DNA of 64,000 nt from Affinirhizobium straminoryzae (GCF_007004135.1 NZ_VJMG01000015.1:49093-113092), one strand, 5' to 3'; shown: positions 51,154-61,224, counted from the stretch's first letter. Translations and numbers: made by a program. The notes: generated by a model from the letters alone, not told the origin.

Positions 51154-52428
51154 ATGAAGTTCGTCTCCTACTGGCATGACACCGCGCCGGCCTTTGCCGG
51201 CGCCAGCACGGCGCCCGTCGAGGGTCATTTCGACGTGGCCGTCATCGGCGGCGGCTTCACGGGGCTCGGAGCTGCTCTGCAGCTCGCCAGGGGCGGTGCG
51301 CGGGTCGCCGTACTGGAGGCGGAACATATCGGCTTCGGCGCCTCCGGCCGCAATGGCGGCCACCTCAACAATGGTCTTGCCCATTCCTATCTCGCTGCCA
51401 AAGCCGAACTGGGCAAGGAACGGGCGATCGCGCTCTACAGGGCTCTGGATGACTGCATCGACACCCTGGAAAGCGTGATTGCCGAGGAAGGGATCGACTG
51501 CAGCTTTCGCCGCGCCGGCAAGCTGAAGCTTGCCTCCAAACCGCAGCACTTTGCCGCCATTGCCCGCAATTTCGAAGCGATCCACGCAGAGGTCGATGCC
51601 GAGACGGCCCTTCTTTCCTCCGAGGATCTGAAGGCTGAAGTCGGTTCGTCCTTCCATGGCGCCATGCTCTCGAAGAAGAGCGCCATGATGCACATGGGCC
51701 GCTACGTGACGGGCCTTGCCGCTGCCGCCGCCCGTCATGGCGCGACGATCTTCGAAAAGACCCGCGTCGTCTCGCAAACGCAATCCGGGGGCGTACACCG
51801 GATCGAAACAAGTCGCGGACGCCTGACGGCCTCCAATGTCATTGTCGCGACAGGCGCCTATACGACACGGAACTTTTCCTATTTCCGTCGCCGCATCATT
51901 GCCGTCGGCAGCTTCATCATCGCCACCCGCCCGCTGACGGACAAGGAAGTGGCAGCCACCATGCCGGGCAACCGCACCTGCGTGAACTCGATGAACATCG
52001 GCAATTACTGGCGGCTGGCGCCGGACAATCGCCTGATCTTCGGTGGACGTGCCCGCTTTTCCGCCACCTCCGACCAGCGATCGGATGCCCGCAGCGGCGA
52101 GATCCTGCGCACGAGCCTTGCCGCGATATTCCCGCAGCTGGCAAAGGTGGAGATCGAGTATTGCTGGGGCGGAATGGTCGACATGACGAAGGACCGTTAT
52201 CCCCGCGCCGGCTATCACGATGGCTTGTGGTACGCCATGGGCTATTCCGGCCACGGTGCCCAGTTATCCACCCATCTCGGCATGGTGCTGGCCGATGCCA
52301 TTCTGGGTCGCCCCGACCGCAATCCCCTGCAGGGCCTCGACTGGCCGGCGGTTCCCGGACATTTCGGCAAGCCCTGGTTCCTGCCACTGGTCGGGCTCTA
52401 TTACAAGGCGCTGGACAGGATCCAGTGA
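51154..52428 (+). CDS. FAD-dependent amine oxidase, PuuB-like
   Basis: The 424-residue protein has the FAD motif VAVIGGGFTGLGAALQLARG near residue 28, ASGRNGGHLNNGL typical of gamma-glutamylputrescine oxidases, and the C-terminal YAMGYSGHGAQLSTHLG. It would oxidise an amine, possibly a gamma-glutamyl or acetylated one, to an aldehyde. Two aldehyde dehydrogenases follow on the other strand, and a terminator of good quality ends this transcript. Confidence 0.88.
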   Translation: MKFVSYWHDTAPAFAGASTAPVEGHFDVAVIGGGFTGLGAALQLARGGARVAVLEAEHIGFGASGRNGGHLNNGLAHSYLAAKAELGKERAIALYRALDDCIDTLESVIAEEGIDCSFRRAGKLKLASKPQHFAAIARNFEAIHAEVDAETALLSSEDLKAEVGSSFHGAMLSKKSAMMHMGRYVTGLAAAAARHGATIFEKTRVVSQTQSGGVHRIETSRGRLTASNVIVATGAYTTRNFSYFRRRIIAVGSFIIATRPLTDKEVAATMPGNRTCVNSMNIGNYWRLAPDNRLIFGGRARFSATSDQRSDARSGEILRTSLAAIFPQLAKVEIEYCWGGMVDMTKDRYPRAGYHDGLWYAMGYSGHGAQLSTHLGMVLADAILGRPDRNPLQGLDWPAVPGHFGKPWFLPLVGLYYKALDRIQ

Positions 52429-52457
52429 CGCGCATCGTTCCCCGTTCCTCCCCGCCT

Positions 52458-52495
52458 GGGGCGGTCCCGACGGCCTCGGGATCGCCCCTTCTTTT
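52458..52495 (+). terminator. Rho-independent terminator of the HAD/oxidase operon
   Basis: GGGGCGGTCCCGA pairs with TCGGGATCGCCCC (13-bp stem with one G-U pair, five-base loop), followed by TTCTTTTCT. This is the clearest factor-independent terminator in the window. Confidence 0.88.
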
Positions 52496-52501
52496 CTCAG
52501 A

Positions 52502-53962
52502 TCAGGACAGTCCGCCAATATGGAAGGTCTTGAGCTCAAGATATTCCTCGATACCGAACTGCGAGCCTTCACGGCCGAGCCCCGACTGCTTGACACCGCC
52601 GAAGGGCGCCACTTCCATGGAAATGGCTCCGGTATTGAGACCGATCATGCCCGCTTCCAGCGCCTCGGCGACGCGCCAGGAGCGCCTGAGGTTCTCGGTG
52701 TAGAAATAGGCGGCAAGACCGAAGGGCGTGCCGTTGGCGATCGCGATCGCCTCCTCTTCTGTCTCGAAGCGGAAGAGCGGGGCGACCGGGCCGAAGGTTT
52801 CCTCGCTGGCCAGCAGCATCTCCACCGTCGCCTCGCCCAGCACGACCGGCGCCGCATACTGCCCGCCGTCCGGCATGGGCGGCCGCGCGGACACGATCCT
52901 GGCGCCCTTGGACACAGCATCCCGGATATGACGCTCGATCTTCTCGATGGCAGCCTTGTTGATCATCGGCCCGATCTGCACATCGGCATCGGTGCCGGGG
53001 CCGACCTTCATCGCCGCCACCCTGGCAGAGAGCTTTGCGGCAAAGGCATCATAGATCCCCGCCTGAACCAGGATGCGGTTGGAGCAGACGCAGGTCTGGC
53101 CGCCATTGCGGAATTTCGAGGCAATGGCGCCTTCGACAGCCAGATCCAGATCCGCATCGTCGAACACGATGAAGGGCGCATTGCCGCCAAGCTCCAGCGA
53201 CAGCCGCTTGATGGTATCGGCCGAACCGCGCATCAGCAGCGCCCCGACCCGCGTGGAGCCCGTGAAGGAAATCTTGCGCACCTGCTCGGATGCCATCAGC
53301 GCATTGCCGATTGCGGTCGGCATGCCTGTGACGATGTTGATCACCCCAGCCGGAATGCCGGCGCGTTGCGCCAGCAAACCAAGTGCCAGGGCGGAAAACG
53401 GCGTGAATTCCGAGGGCTTGATGACCACCGTACAGCCGGCGGCCAGCGCCGGAGCCACCTTGCGGGTGATCATCGCATTGGGGAAATTCCAAGGCGTGAT
53501 GATGCCGCAGACGCCCACCGGCTCCTTCAGCACCAGAATACGACGATCCGCGGTCGGTGCCGGAATGGTCGTGCCTCCGACGCGACGCGCCTCCTCGGCG
53601 AACCATTTGACGAAAGAAGCGCCATAGCGGATTTCGCCGCGCGACTCCGCCAGCGGCTTGCCCTGCTCCAGCGTCAGGATCAGTGCCAGATCCTCAAGGT
53701 TGTCCAGCATCAGGTCATGCCAGGCTTCCAGCAACAGGGCGCGTTCGGCATGGGTTTTTCTCTTCCAGGTGCGAAAGGCCCGCTCTGCCGCATCGATCGC
53801 AGCCTGCGTCTCGGCTGCGCCGAGATCGGGCACCCTGCCCAGCACCTCCTGCGAGGCAGGAGCGATGACGTCGACCCTGCGGCCATCCGCCGCCTCCACC
53901 CATGCTCCGTCAACCAGCGCCTGCTGGCGAAACAGCGACCTGTCCTTCAATCTGTCGATCAT
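52502..53962 (-). CDS. gabD: Succinate-semialdehyde dehydrogenase-like aldehyde dehydrogenase
   Basis: The 486-residue ALDH shows GVCGIITPWNFPNAMITRK, catalytic Glu in LSLELGGNAPFIVFDDAD, catalytic Cys in FRNGGQTCVCSNR near residue 288, and the C-terminal FGGVKQSGLGREGS. These match GabD, which oxidises succinate semialdehyde to succinate. The start at 53962 is the third of three ATG in a row and is placed correctly behind GAGGAG. It lies in a minus-strand run with the next three enzymes. Confidence 0.88.
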   Translation of the reverse strand: MIDRLKDRSLFRQQALVDGAWVEAADGRRVDVIAPASQEVLGRVPDLGAAETQAAIDAAERAFRTWKRKTHAERALLLEAWHDLMLDNLEDLALILTLEQGKPLAESRGEIRYGASFVKWFAEEARRVGGTTIPAPTADRRILVLKEPVGVCGIITPWNFPNAMITRKVAPALAAGCTVVIKPSEFTPFSALALGLLAQRAGIPAGVINIVTGMPTAIGNALMASEQVRKISFTGSTRVGALLMRGSADTIKRLSLELGGNAPFIVFDDADLDLAVEGAIASKFRNGGQTCVCSNRILVQAGIYDAFAAKLSARVAAMKVGPGTDADVQIGPMINKAAIEKIERHIRDAVSKGARIVSARPPMPDGGQYAAPVVLGEATVEMLLASEETFGPVAPLFRFETEEEAIAIANGTPFGLAAYFYTENLRRSWRVAEALEAGMIGLNTGAISMEVAPFGGVKQSGLGREGSQFGIEEYLELKTFHIGGLS

Positions 53963-53972
53963 CATCATCTCC

Positions 53973-55019
53973 TCAGGCGCCGAGCGCGACAAGCACGGCC
54001 GCCGTAATGTCATCAGTCCTGTGTTTTCCGGGTATCGTGCCGATGCCGCGTGCAGTGGTTCGCTCCAGCGCGACCATGATTGCCTTTGCCCCCTCGCTCT
54101 CGCCGAGATGCTCCAGCATCATCGCCGCAGACCAGATGGCGGCCATCGGATTGGCTATGCCGAGATGGGCGATATCCGGCGCCGAGCCGTGGACAGGCTC
54201 GAACATCGACGGCGCGGAGCGGTCCGGATTGATATTGGCGGAGGCGGCAAAGCCAAGACCACCCTGGATCGCCGCGCCGAGATCGGTCAGGATGTCGCCG
54301 AACAGGTTCGAGGCAACCACGACATCGAGGCTCTCCGGCGCCATCACCATGCGCGCGGCCATGGCATCGATGTGATAGCTCGTTACCGTCACGTCGGGAT
54401 ATTCAGCCGCAAGCTTGGCGGTGATTTCGTCCCAGAACACCATGGAATATTTCTGCGCATTGGACTTGGTGACGGAGGCGAGCCTGCCGCAACGCGCACG
54501 GGCCTGCTCGAAGCCGAAGCGCAGGATGCGCTCGACACCGGCCCGGGTGAAGATGGAGGTTTCGACCGCCACCTCATCGGCCGTGCCCTGATGCACGCGG
54601 CCACCGGCGCCCGCATATTCGCCCTCGGTGTTTTCGCGGATGCAGAGAATGTCGAAACGCTCCGCCTTCAACGGCCCCTCGACGCCCGGCAGCAGGCGGT
54701 GCGGCCGGATATTGGCATATTGCACGAAGGCCTTGCGGATCGGCAGAAGCAGGCCATGCAGCGACACCGAATCCGGCACCTCCGCCGGCCAGCCGACGGC
54801 ACCCAGAAGGATGGCATCGAAGCCGCGTAACGTCTCGATGCCATCGGGCGGCATCATGGCGCCGGTCTTCCGGTAGAAATCACAGGACCAGGGAAAGCGG
54901 GTTGCAGACAGTGCGAAGCGATGCGTTTTCGCCACCTGCTCCAGCACCTGCCAGGCGGCGTCGGTGACGGGCACGCCAATGCCGTCACCGGGAATCAATG
55001 CGATCGTGTAGCTCTTCAT
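53973..55019 (-). CDS. ttuC: Tartrate dehydrogenase/decarboxylase-like (isopropylmalate dehydrogenase family)
   Basis: The 348-residue enzyme has IPGDGIGVPVTDAAWQVL at the start, GAVGWPAEVPDSVSLHGLLL, RENTEGEYAGAGGR, and FEPVHGSAPDIAHLGIANPM. The isopropylmalate dehydrogenase family has GDGIG and the two Asp metal ligands near NLFGDILTD. The tartrate-dehydrogenase branch fits best (RENTEGEY and the lack of leucine-pathway neighbours). It acts on a hydroxy-dicarboxylate with NAD+. Confidence 0.85.
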   Translation of the reverse strand: MKSYTIALIPGDGIGVPVTDAAWQVLEQVAKTHRFALSATRFPWSCDFYRKTGAMMPPDGIETLRGFDAILLGAVGWPAEVPDSVSLHGLLLPIRKAFVQYANIRPHRLLPGVEGPLKAERFDILCIRENTEGEYAGAGGRVHQGTADEVAVETSIFTRAGVERILRFGFEQARARCGRLASVTKSNAQKYSMVFWDEITAKLAAEYPDVTVTSYHIDAMAARMVMAPESLDVVVASNLFGDILTDLGAAIQGGLGFAASANINPDRSAPSMFEPVHGSAPDIAHLGIANPMAAIWSAAMMLEHLGESEGAKAIMVALERTTARGIGTIPGKHRTDDITAAVLVALGA

Positions 55020-55030
55020 GGCCGTGTTCC

Positions 55031-56494
55031 CTAGAGATTGATCAGCACGCTCTTCGTCTTGCGATTGGCGAGATAGGCCTCGCGACCCAGATCCTTGCCG
55101 ATACCGGAGCGTTTGTAACCACCGGTCGGCAGGATGTGGTCGCGCGAGCGGCTGTAGCGGTTCACCCAGACCGTTCCTGCCTGCAGCCGGCGGCTGAGCC
55201 GCACGGCCCGCGACAGATCACGGGTAAAGAGGCCTGCCGCCAGCCCATAGACCGGATGATCGGCAAGCAGCATTGCCTCTTCCTCGTCGCGGAAAGTCTG
55301 CACCGTCAGCACGGGACCGAAGATTTCCTCCCGGACGGCCATCGAATCCTGCGTTACACCGGCAAGCAGCGTCGGCGCATAGAAATAGCCGGGATGATCG
55401 ATCGCCGCACCGCCCGTCAGGCACTCCGCACCGGCCTCGATGGCCTGTTGCACCACGCCATCAATGCGCCGGCGCTGGCGCTCCGAGATGATCGGCGAAT
55501 AGCTGCTGTGCTCGTCCCAGGTGGGGCCTGCAGCAACCGCGCGCATGCGCCTCAGAATGACATCAAGAACCGGTGCGGCGACGCGCTCTTCCACGACGAG
55601 GCGCGAACCGGCCACACAGGCCTGGCCGGCATTGGCGAGGATGCTCGTGGCAATGGCATGGGCGGCGAGATCCAGATCCGCATCGGCAAACACCACCTGC
55701 GGGCTCTTGCCCCCGAGTTCGAGCGTCACCGGCTTTACGCCACTGCGGGCGATGTTTTCCATGATCGACGCCCCCGCGCCGCTCGAGCCCGTGAAACTCA
55801 CCTTGGCGATATCCGGGTGGGCGGTGATGGCAGCGCCGGTCGTCGGTCCGTCACCCAGCACGATGTTGATAAGGCCGGCCGGCACACCGGCCCGCACGGC
55901 AAGCTCTGCCATGAAGAGCGTGGAATAGGGGGTCATCTCCGAGGGCTTCAGCACCACGGCATTGCCGGCCGCCAGCGCCGGCCCAAGCTTCCAGCCGGCC
56001 ATGGACAGCGGCACGTTCCAAGGCGTGATGGCGCCGACCACCCCATAGGGCTCACTCACGATCATGCCAAGACTGTCCGCTCCGGTCGGCACCAGATCGC
56101 TGCCTTCCTTGTCGGCGAACTCCGCAAAGAAGCGGATCTGCTCCGCCGTGACGGCGATATCTCCGGCAATCAGCTGGCCCACCGGACGCGTGGAGCAGAT
56201 GGCTTCCAGTTGCGCGAGCCGCACCGCCTCCTCTTCCATCAGGTCCGCCCAACGCTGCAGCACCCGGGTGCGCTGGCGGGGCGCGCAGGTGGCCCAGCCG
56301 CTTTCGGCAAGCGCTTTGCCAGCGCTTGCGACGGCCTGATCGACCAGATCCGCCGAGGCGACCGGACAGGATGCAAACTCAACCCCATCTGACGGGCGGT
56401 TCATGGGAAGCACGCCGGCTGTCGGAACATGGCGGCCGGCGATGAAGTGTCCCTGCGGCAGATCGAGGCGGTCGGGATCGAAGCTGAGCGACAT
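55031..56494 (-). CDS. Aldehyde dehydrogenase, aminobutyraldehyde/PuuC-like
   Basis: The 487-residue ALDH shows GVVGAITPWNVPLSMAGWK, LELGGKSPQVVFADADLD and the catalytic Cys in NAGQACVAGSR near residue 289, with GGYKRSGIGKDLGRE near the end. It lies in the same run as GabD and could oxidise the aldehyde produced by the PuuB-like oxidase. It starts 11 bases after the cupin stop. Confidence 0.85.
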   Translation of the reverse strand: MSLSFDPDRLDLPQGHFIAGRHVPTAGVLPMNRPSDGVEFASCPVASADLVDQAVASAGKALAESGWATCAPRQRTRVLQRWADLMEEEAVRLAQLEAICSTRPVGQLIAGDIAVTAEQIRFFAEFADKEGSDLVPTGADSLGMIVSEPYGVVGAITPWNVPLSMAGWKLGPALAAGNAVVLKPSEMTPYSTLFMAELAVRAGVPAGLINIVLGDGPTTGAAITAHPDIAKVSFTGSSGAGASIMENIARSGVKPVTLELGGKSPQVVFADADLDLAAHAIATSILANAGQACVAGSRLVVEERVAAPVLDVILRRMRAVAAGPTWDEHSSYSPIISERQRRRIDGVVQQAIEAGAECLTGGAAIDHPGYFYAPTLLAGVTQDSMAVREEIFGPVLTVQTFRDEEEAMLLADHPVYGLAAGLFTRDLSRAVRLSRRLQAGTVWVNRYSRSRDHILPTGGYKRSGIGKDLGREAYLANRKTKSVLINL

Positions 56495-56505
56495 CGACGG
56501 ATCGC

Positions 56506-56859
56506 TCAGGACACGGTGACGTAGATCTTGCGAACGGTCTCGATCGTCTTCCAGACGCCGACATAACCCGGCTTCATCACGAAGCTGTCGCCGGCGCGGT
56601 AGATCACCGGCGCCTTGCCCTGCTCAGTCAGTTCGATCACCCCTTCCAGGATATGGCAGAATTCAAAGGTCTCACCCTTGATCGAATGGGTTTCGCCGGG
56701 CGTGGCCTCCCAGACACCTGTATTGACGGTGCCATTTCTCGCGCTGTCCTGCGCCCAGGTCTTGAAGGCCGGGCTGCCGGAGATCAGCCGCTCCGGCGCC
56801 GGCAGCGCATGCTTTGGCTCGAAGGCAGGGGCGGGATCGATGGTTTTCAGCAATGACAT
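56506..56859 (-). CDS. Small cupin-domain protein (DUF861/EutQ-like)
   Basis: The 117-residue protein is a single cupin barrel. The two motif regions are GETHSIKGETFEFCHILEG and VIYRAGDSFVMKPGYVGVW. It has the layout of the DUF861 group, often found near amine and carboxylate catabolic genes. The exact function is unknown. It may bind or isomerise a pathway intermediate. Confidence 0.78.
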   Translation of the reverse strand: MSLLKTIDPAPAFEPKHALPAPERLISGSPAFKTWAQDSARNGTVNTGVWEATPGETHSIKGETFEFCHILEGVIELTEQGKAPVIYRAGDSFVMKPGYVGVWKTIETVRKIYVTVS

Positions 56860-56889
56860 GGTCTTGTCCTTGAATACGAAGGCGGTGGA

Positions 56890-57813
56890 TCAGTAACCGC
56901 GCCGCCGGTCGACGAGACCGACAGGCGCAAGGCCGGCACGATGGCGCCGGATATTGTCGATGACGGCACGGGCTGCCGTTTCCGGCTGCGTGACGCTGGC
57001 AACGTGGGGTGTGAGGATGATTTTCGGATGCGGCCAGAAGGGATGATCTGCGGGCAACGGCTCGGGATCCGTGACATCAATGACGGCACCGGACAGATGG
57101 CCATCATCGAGAGCCGCGAGCAGATCATCGTCGTTCAGCTGCGGCCCGCGCCCGACATGCACCAGTGATGCGCCGGCCGGAAGCCGCTTGAACAGATCGC
57201 GGTTGAGGACACCGCGCGTTTCCTCCGTCAGCGGCAGCAGACAGACCAGAATGTCGGTGGAGGCCAGCAAGGCCGCAAGTCCGGCTTCACCATGATGGCA
57301 GTGCACGCCGTCGATCTGCCGTGCCGTACGGCTCCAGCCGGCCAGCGTAAAGGCGAAGGGCTTCAGGCGCTCCAGCACCGCCTCTCCCAGCTGTCCAAGG
57401 CCGAGCACACCGACCCGCCGCTCCATGGCCTGCGGCTGTGCCAGTGGCTGCCAGCTTCCTTTCTTCTGGCTGGCAAGATAGGCGGGCATCTGGCGATGCA
57501 GCGCAAGCACCGCCAGGACCACATATTCCTGCATCATGCGCACGATGCCATCTTCGACCATACGCACCACCTGGACGTGATCCGGCACCGCATCGAGGTG
57601 AAACTGATCGACCCCGGCCCCGATGGAAAACAGGATTTCGAGATTGCGGTAGCGCCCGATATCCTCCGGCACGGTCCAGGTGATCAGATAGCGCACATCC
57701 AAGGGATCAACAGAGGATGTCTCCATCGCGAAGGGAAGATCCGGCAGGGCGGCCACAAAGGCATCGCGAAAAATCGCGCCGCGCCTGGCATCGGAATGGA
57801 AGAGAAAGGTCAT
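56890..57813 (-). CDS. ghrA: Glyoxylate/hydroxypyruvate reductase A-like D-2-hydroxyacid dehydrogenase
   Basis: The 307-residue protein has the NAD(P) motif [13 protein letters not shown] near residue 138, catalytic Arg in [10 protein letters not shown] near 229, Glu in DVTDPEPLP, and His in [10 protein letters not shown]. These are all present as in GhrA. It reduces glyoxylate, hydroxypyruvate or a related 2-oxo acid. The start at 57813 fits the family N-terminus. It is divergent from the second GNAT gene across 214 bases. Confidence 0.86.
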   Translation of the reverse strand: MTFLFHSDARRGAIFRDAFVAALPDLPFAMETSSVDPLDVRYLITWTVPEDIGRYRNLEILFSIGAGVDQFHLDAVPDHVQVVRMVEDGIVRMMQEYVVLAVLALHRQMPAYLASQKKGSWQPLAQPQAMERRVGVLGLGQLGEAVLERLKPFAFTLAGWSRTARQIDGVHCHHGEAGLAALLASTDILVCLLPLTEETRGVLNRDLFKRLPAGASLVHVGRGPQLNDDDLLAALDDGHLSGAVIDVTDPEPLPADHPFWPHPKIILTPHVASVTQPETAARAVIDNIRRHRAGLAPVGLVDRRRGY

Positions 57814-58027
57814 CTGTATTCCCGGACATGACGGCGAGCATGGCGTGGCTTTGCCCACGCCTTCACTGTCACGCATCATAGGCCACCCAGCACCCTGCGC
57901 CTGCCAAAGCCCCCGCGCCCGGCAGCCGATTGTTTCGAAAGAGGCCGTTCAAGCAGCGGATTGTTTGGCAGAAAACACGCTATGACTGTGCTGCGGCGAG
58001 CATGATGCAGATGGGAGAACGACAGCG

Positions 58028-58918
58028 ATGGACAACACAGCCTCGATCCGGCTGGAATCGTTCGAACTGGAGATTGCCGATATCATGGAGGCGGACCTTG
58101 CCTCCCTGCATGCGCTTTCGCTTGCCGTGGGCTGGCCGCACCGCCCGCAGGACTGGACGACGGTGCTTTCGCTCGGCCGCGGTATCGTGGCACGCGACAG
58201 CATAGGCCGGGTGCTGGGATCCGCCATGCGCTTCGACCATGACCCTCACTTCGCAACCGTCGGCATGGTCATCACCTCACCACGGCTGCAGGCACAGGGG
58301 GCCGGCCGCACGATGATGGAGCATATTCTGGAAGGCATTGGCGATCGTCGTCTCGGGCTCAATGCCACCCGCCAGGCCCGCCAACTCTACACATCGCTCG
58401 GCTTCCAGCGGGAGGCAACGGTCTATCAGTGTCAGGGAGAGGCGGTTGTTCCGCCCGGCCCCGATCGTTCCGTCGAGGGCAGTCTCGTGCACCTGCCCTC
58501 GGCACCGTGGGACGAGATTGTCGCGCTGGATGCCCGCGGCTATGGCGCCCTACGCCACCGCACGCTCGATGCCCTTCGCCCCCTCTCCGCTGGCACCGCG
58601 CTGGTCCGCGACGGACGCGTCGTCGCCTATGCGCTCTGCCGGCCGTTCGGACGCGGGCACGTGGTCGGTCCGGTGGTCGCCGCAACGGATTGCGATGCAA
58701 TTGCCGTCATGCGGCCGCATGTGGAAAGCCATGCAGGCACATTTCTGCGCATCGACACGCGGCAGAAAGGCGGCGCCTTCGCACAATTCGTGCTCTCCTG
58801 CGGCATGACGATCTTCGACACGGTGACCAGCATGTCGCTCAACGGACGCTGGACCAGCCTCCATCCAGAGGCCGGAGAACCGATGGTCTACGGCCTTGCC
58901 ACCCAGGCGCTGTCCTGA
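58028..58918 (+). CDS. Two-part GNAT acetyltransferase (paralogue of 49306-50172)
   Basis: The 296-residue protein begins with a GNAT domain (LAVGWPHRPQDWTTVLSLGRG, acetyl-CoA loop SPRLQAQGAGRTMM, LYTSLGFQREA). A C-terminal part follows with FGRGHVVGPVVAATDCDA, matching the other GNAT of this region in both order and several motifs (WPHR.DW, GRG.V.GPVVA). It is a diverged duplicate and probably acts on a related amine. It stands at the right edge of the catabolic region. Confidence 0.82.
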   Translation: MDNTASIRLESFELEIADIMEADLASLHALSLAVGWPHRPQDWTTVLSLGRGIVARDSIGRVLGSAMRFDHDPHFATVGMVITSPRLQAQGAGRTMMEHILEGIGDRRLGLNATRQARQLYTSLGFQREATVYQCQGEAVVPPGPDRSVEGSLVHLPSAPWDEIVALDARGYGALRHRTLDALRPLSAGTALVRDGRVVAYALCRPFGRGHVVGPVVAATDCDAIAVMRPHVESHAGTFLRIDTRQKGGAFAQFVLSCGMTIFDTVTSMSLNGRWTSLHPEAGEPMVYGLATQALS

Positions 58919-58969
58919 GTGGCGGACTGCTGTCATTCCGACACGGAGAAACGATGCTCCGACGGTCCG

Positions 58970-60265
58970 TCAGCCCGTCGACCTCGGCACGTAGTCCCGG
59001 CCCGGATCGATGCTTTGGGGCCGGCCTTCGAGGAAGAGTTCACCGATGCGCGGCGCGGAGCGGGAAATCACCTTGCCGCCCTTCACGACGTAAAGCCGCG
59101 TCGGCTTCAGGCGTAGCGCCTCGATCACGTCAGCGGCCTGCAGGATGACCAGATCCGCCTTGCAGCCCACCTCGAGCCCGTAGCCTTCGAGGCCCATGGT
59201 CTTTGCCGAATTGACGGTCAGCGCATCGAAAATCTTCTGCTTGTCCTCGATGCCGCCCATCTGGGCCACGTGGATCGCCATGTGGCCGACCTCCAGCATG
59301 TCGGCGGAGCCCATGGAGTACCAGGGATCCATGGTGCAGTCCTGCCCGAAGGAGACGTTGAGCCCCGCCGCCATCAGTTCGCGCACCCGCGTCAGGCCGC
59401 GGCGCTTCGGATAGGTATCGTGCCGTCCCTGCAGCATGATGTTGATCAGCGGATTGGGGATGACATTGATCTCGGCTTCCGCCATCAGCGGAATGAGCTT
59501 GGAGACATAATAATTGTCCATGGAGTGCATGGAGGTGAGGTGCGAGCCCGCCACCCTGCCCTGCAGACCGTAGCGCACCGTCTCGGCTGCCAGCGTTTCG
59601 ATATGGCGGGACATGGGGTCGTCGGTCTCGTCGCAATGAATATCGACCGGCAGGCCGCGCTCGGCAGCGATGCGGCAGAGCGCTTCCAGCGAGCGGCGGC
59701 CATCCTCCATGGTGCGTTCGAAATGCGGAATGCCGCCGACGATATCGAGGCCCATGTCGAGCGCGCGCTCGAGCGATTTCTCGCCTTCGGCCGCGCGGTA
59801 GTATCCGTCCTGCGGAAAGGCCACGAGTTGCAGCGTGATATAGGGTGCCACCCGCTCGCGCACCTCGATCAGCGCTTCTGCCGTGACCAGTCGCGGATCG
59901 GAGGTGTCGACATGGCTGCGGATGAACAAGAGGCCCTGGGATACGGCAAGATCGCAGTAGCGCAATGCCCTCTCCACCAGTGCTTCCTTGGTCAGAAGCG
60001 GCCGCAATTCGCCCCAGAGCGCAATGCCTTCCAGAAGCGTTCCGGACACGTTCATGCGCGGCATGCCGAGCGAGAGCGTGGCATCCATGTGGAAATGCGG
60101 ATCGCAGAAAGGCGGGCTGACCAGCCGCCCCGTGGCATCGAGTTCCTCGCGCGCTGTGGCATCGATGTGCTTCTCGATCGCCTTGATCGTGCCGCCCGTC
60201 AGGCCGATGTCGAAACCCTCCCGGCCATCCGGCAGGTTGGCGTTGCGAATGATGAGATCGAACAT
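58970..60265 (-). CDS. Cytosine-deaminase-like amidohydrolase
   Basis: The 431-residue enzyme keeps every metal ligand: DPHFHMDAT near residue 61, DIHCDETDD near 213, AGSHLTSMHS near 247, and Asp in SFGQDCTMDPWYSMG near 313. The pattern QDCTMDPWYSMGSADML is very close to cytosine deaminases, which release ammonia from cytosine or related bases. It ends a run of nucleoside-type transporter genes on the same strand. The start at 60265 follows GGAGG. Confidence 0.87.
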   Translation of the reverse strand: MFDLIIRNANLPDGREGFDIGLTGGTIKAIEKHIDATAREELDATGRLVSPPFCDPHFHMDATLSLGMPRMNVSGTLLEGIALWGELRPLLTKEALVERALRYCDLAVSQGLLFIRSHVDTSDPRLVTAEALIEVRERVAPYITLQLVAFPQDGYYRAAEGEKSLERALDMGLDIVGGIPHFERTMEDGRRSLEALCRIAAERGLPVDIHCDETDDPMSRHIETLAAETVRYGLQGRVAGSHLTSMHSMDNYYVSKLIPLMAEAEINVIPNPLINIMLQGRHDTYPKRRGLTRVRELMAAGLNVSFGQDCTMDPWYSMGSADMLEVGHMAIHVAQMGGIEDKQKIFDALTVNSAKTMGLEGYGLEVGCKADLVILQAADVIEALRLKPTRLYVVKGGKVISRSAPRIGELFLEGRPQSIDPGRDYVPRSTG

Positions 60266-60279
60266 GGATTGTCCTCCGG

Positions 60280-61224
60280 TCAGCGCTCCCCGCGCCGATA
60301 GGGTTGCATGAGAGCCTGCGGAACGCGCGCGCGCCGCGCCATGACAGCGAGAGCGGCAATCGACAGGATATAGGGGATCATCAGAAACAGTTGATAGGGC
60401 ACCGCACCGCCCAGCACCGTTTGCAGGCGAAGCTGGAAGCCATCGAAGAAGGCAAACAGAAGCGCACCCAAGAGCGCCCGCTCCGGCCGCCACGAGGCAA
60501 ACACGACGAGCGCGATGCAGATCCAGCCACGCCCCTGCACCATGGTGGGAAAGAAGCTGTTGAAGGCCGACAGCGTCAGGAAGGCGCCGGCCATGGCCAT
60601 CAACGCGCTGCCGGCCATCACTGCGCCATAGCGCACCACCATGGGGTTGATGCCCTGCGCTTCCGCCGCATGCGGGTTCTCGCCGGTCATGCGGATGGCA
60701 AGCCCGAGCGGCGTGCGGAAGACGAGGTAGGCCAGCACCAGCGCCAGAAGGATGGCCACATAAGTCGGGGGCGTCTGGGCGAAAAAGGCCGGACCGACAA
60801 AGGGCAGATCGCTGAGGCCCGGAATGGCAATCGGCTGGAACGGCTTGATGGTGGGCGGGGTGCCGGCCACCGGCACGGCCAGACGAAACACATAATAGCT
60901 GAAGCTTGATGCAAACAGCGTGACACCGAGACCGGACACATGCTGCGACAGGCCGAGCGTTACGGTGAGGACTGCATGCAGCAGGCCGAAAAGCGCACCC
61001 GCCAAAGCGGCAACCAGAAAGCCGGTCCAGAGATCCGCGCCATGATAGACGGAGAGCCAGCCGATCATGGCACCGAAGGTCATGATGCCCTCGATGCCGA
61101 GGTTCAAGACGCCGGACCTTTCGCTCAAAAGTGCACCCAGCGTGCCGAGAATGAGCGGTGTGGCGATACGCAGCACGGCAGCCCATAGACCGGCAGAGGC
61201 GATGATGTCAAGAACGGCGCTCAT
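60280..61224 (-). CDS. Nucleoside-type (BMP family) ABC transporter permease, second
   Basis: The 314-residue permease shows LLSERSGVLNLGIEGIMTFGAM early and PHAAEAQGINPMVVRYGAV in the EAA region, standard for NupQ-type permeases. About nine helices are visible. It overlaps the first permease gene by four bases. The deaminase gene follows after 14 bases, which supports nucleobase or nucleoside uptake. Confidence 0.9.
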   Translation of the reverse strand: MSAVLDIIASAGLWAAVLRIATPLILGTLGALLSERSGVLNLGIEGIMTFGAMIGWLSVYHGADLWTGFLVAALAGALFGLLHAVLTVTLGLSQHVSGLGVTLFASSFSYYVFRLAVPVAGTPPTIKPFQPIAIPGLSDLPFVGPAFFAQTPPTYVAILLALVLAYLVFRTPLGLAIRMTGENPHAAEAQGINPMVVRYGAVMAGSALMAMAGAFLTLSAFNSFFPTMVQGRGWICIALVVFASWRPERALLGALLFAFFDGFQLRLQTVLGGAVPYQLFLMIPYILSIAALAVMARRARVPQALMQPYRRGER

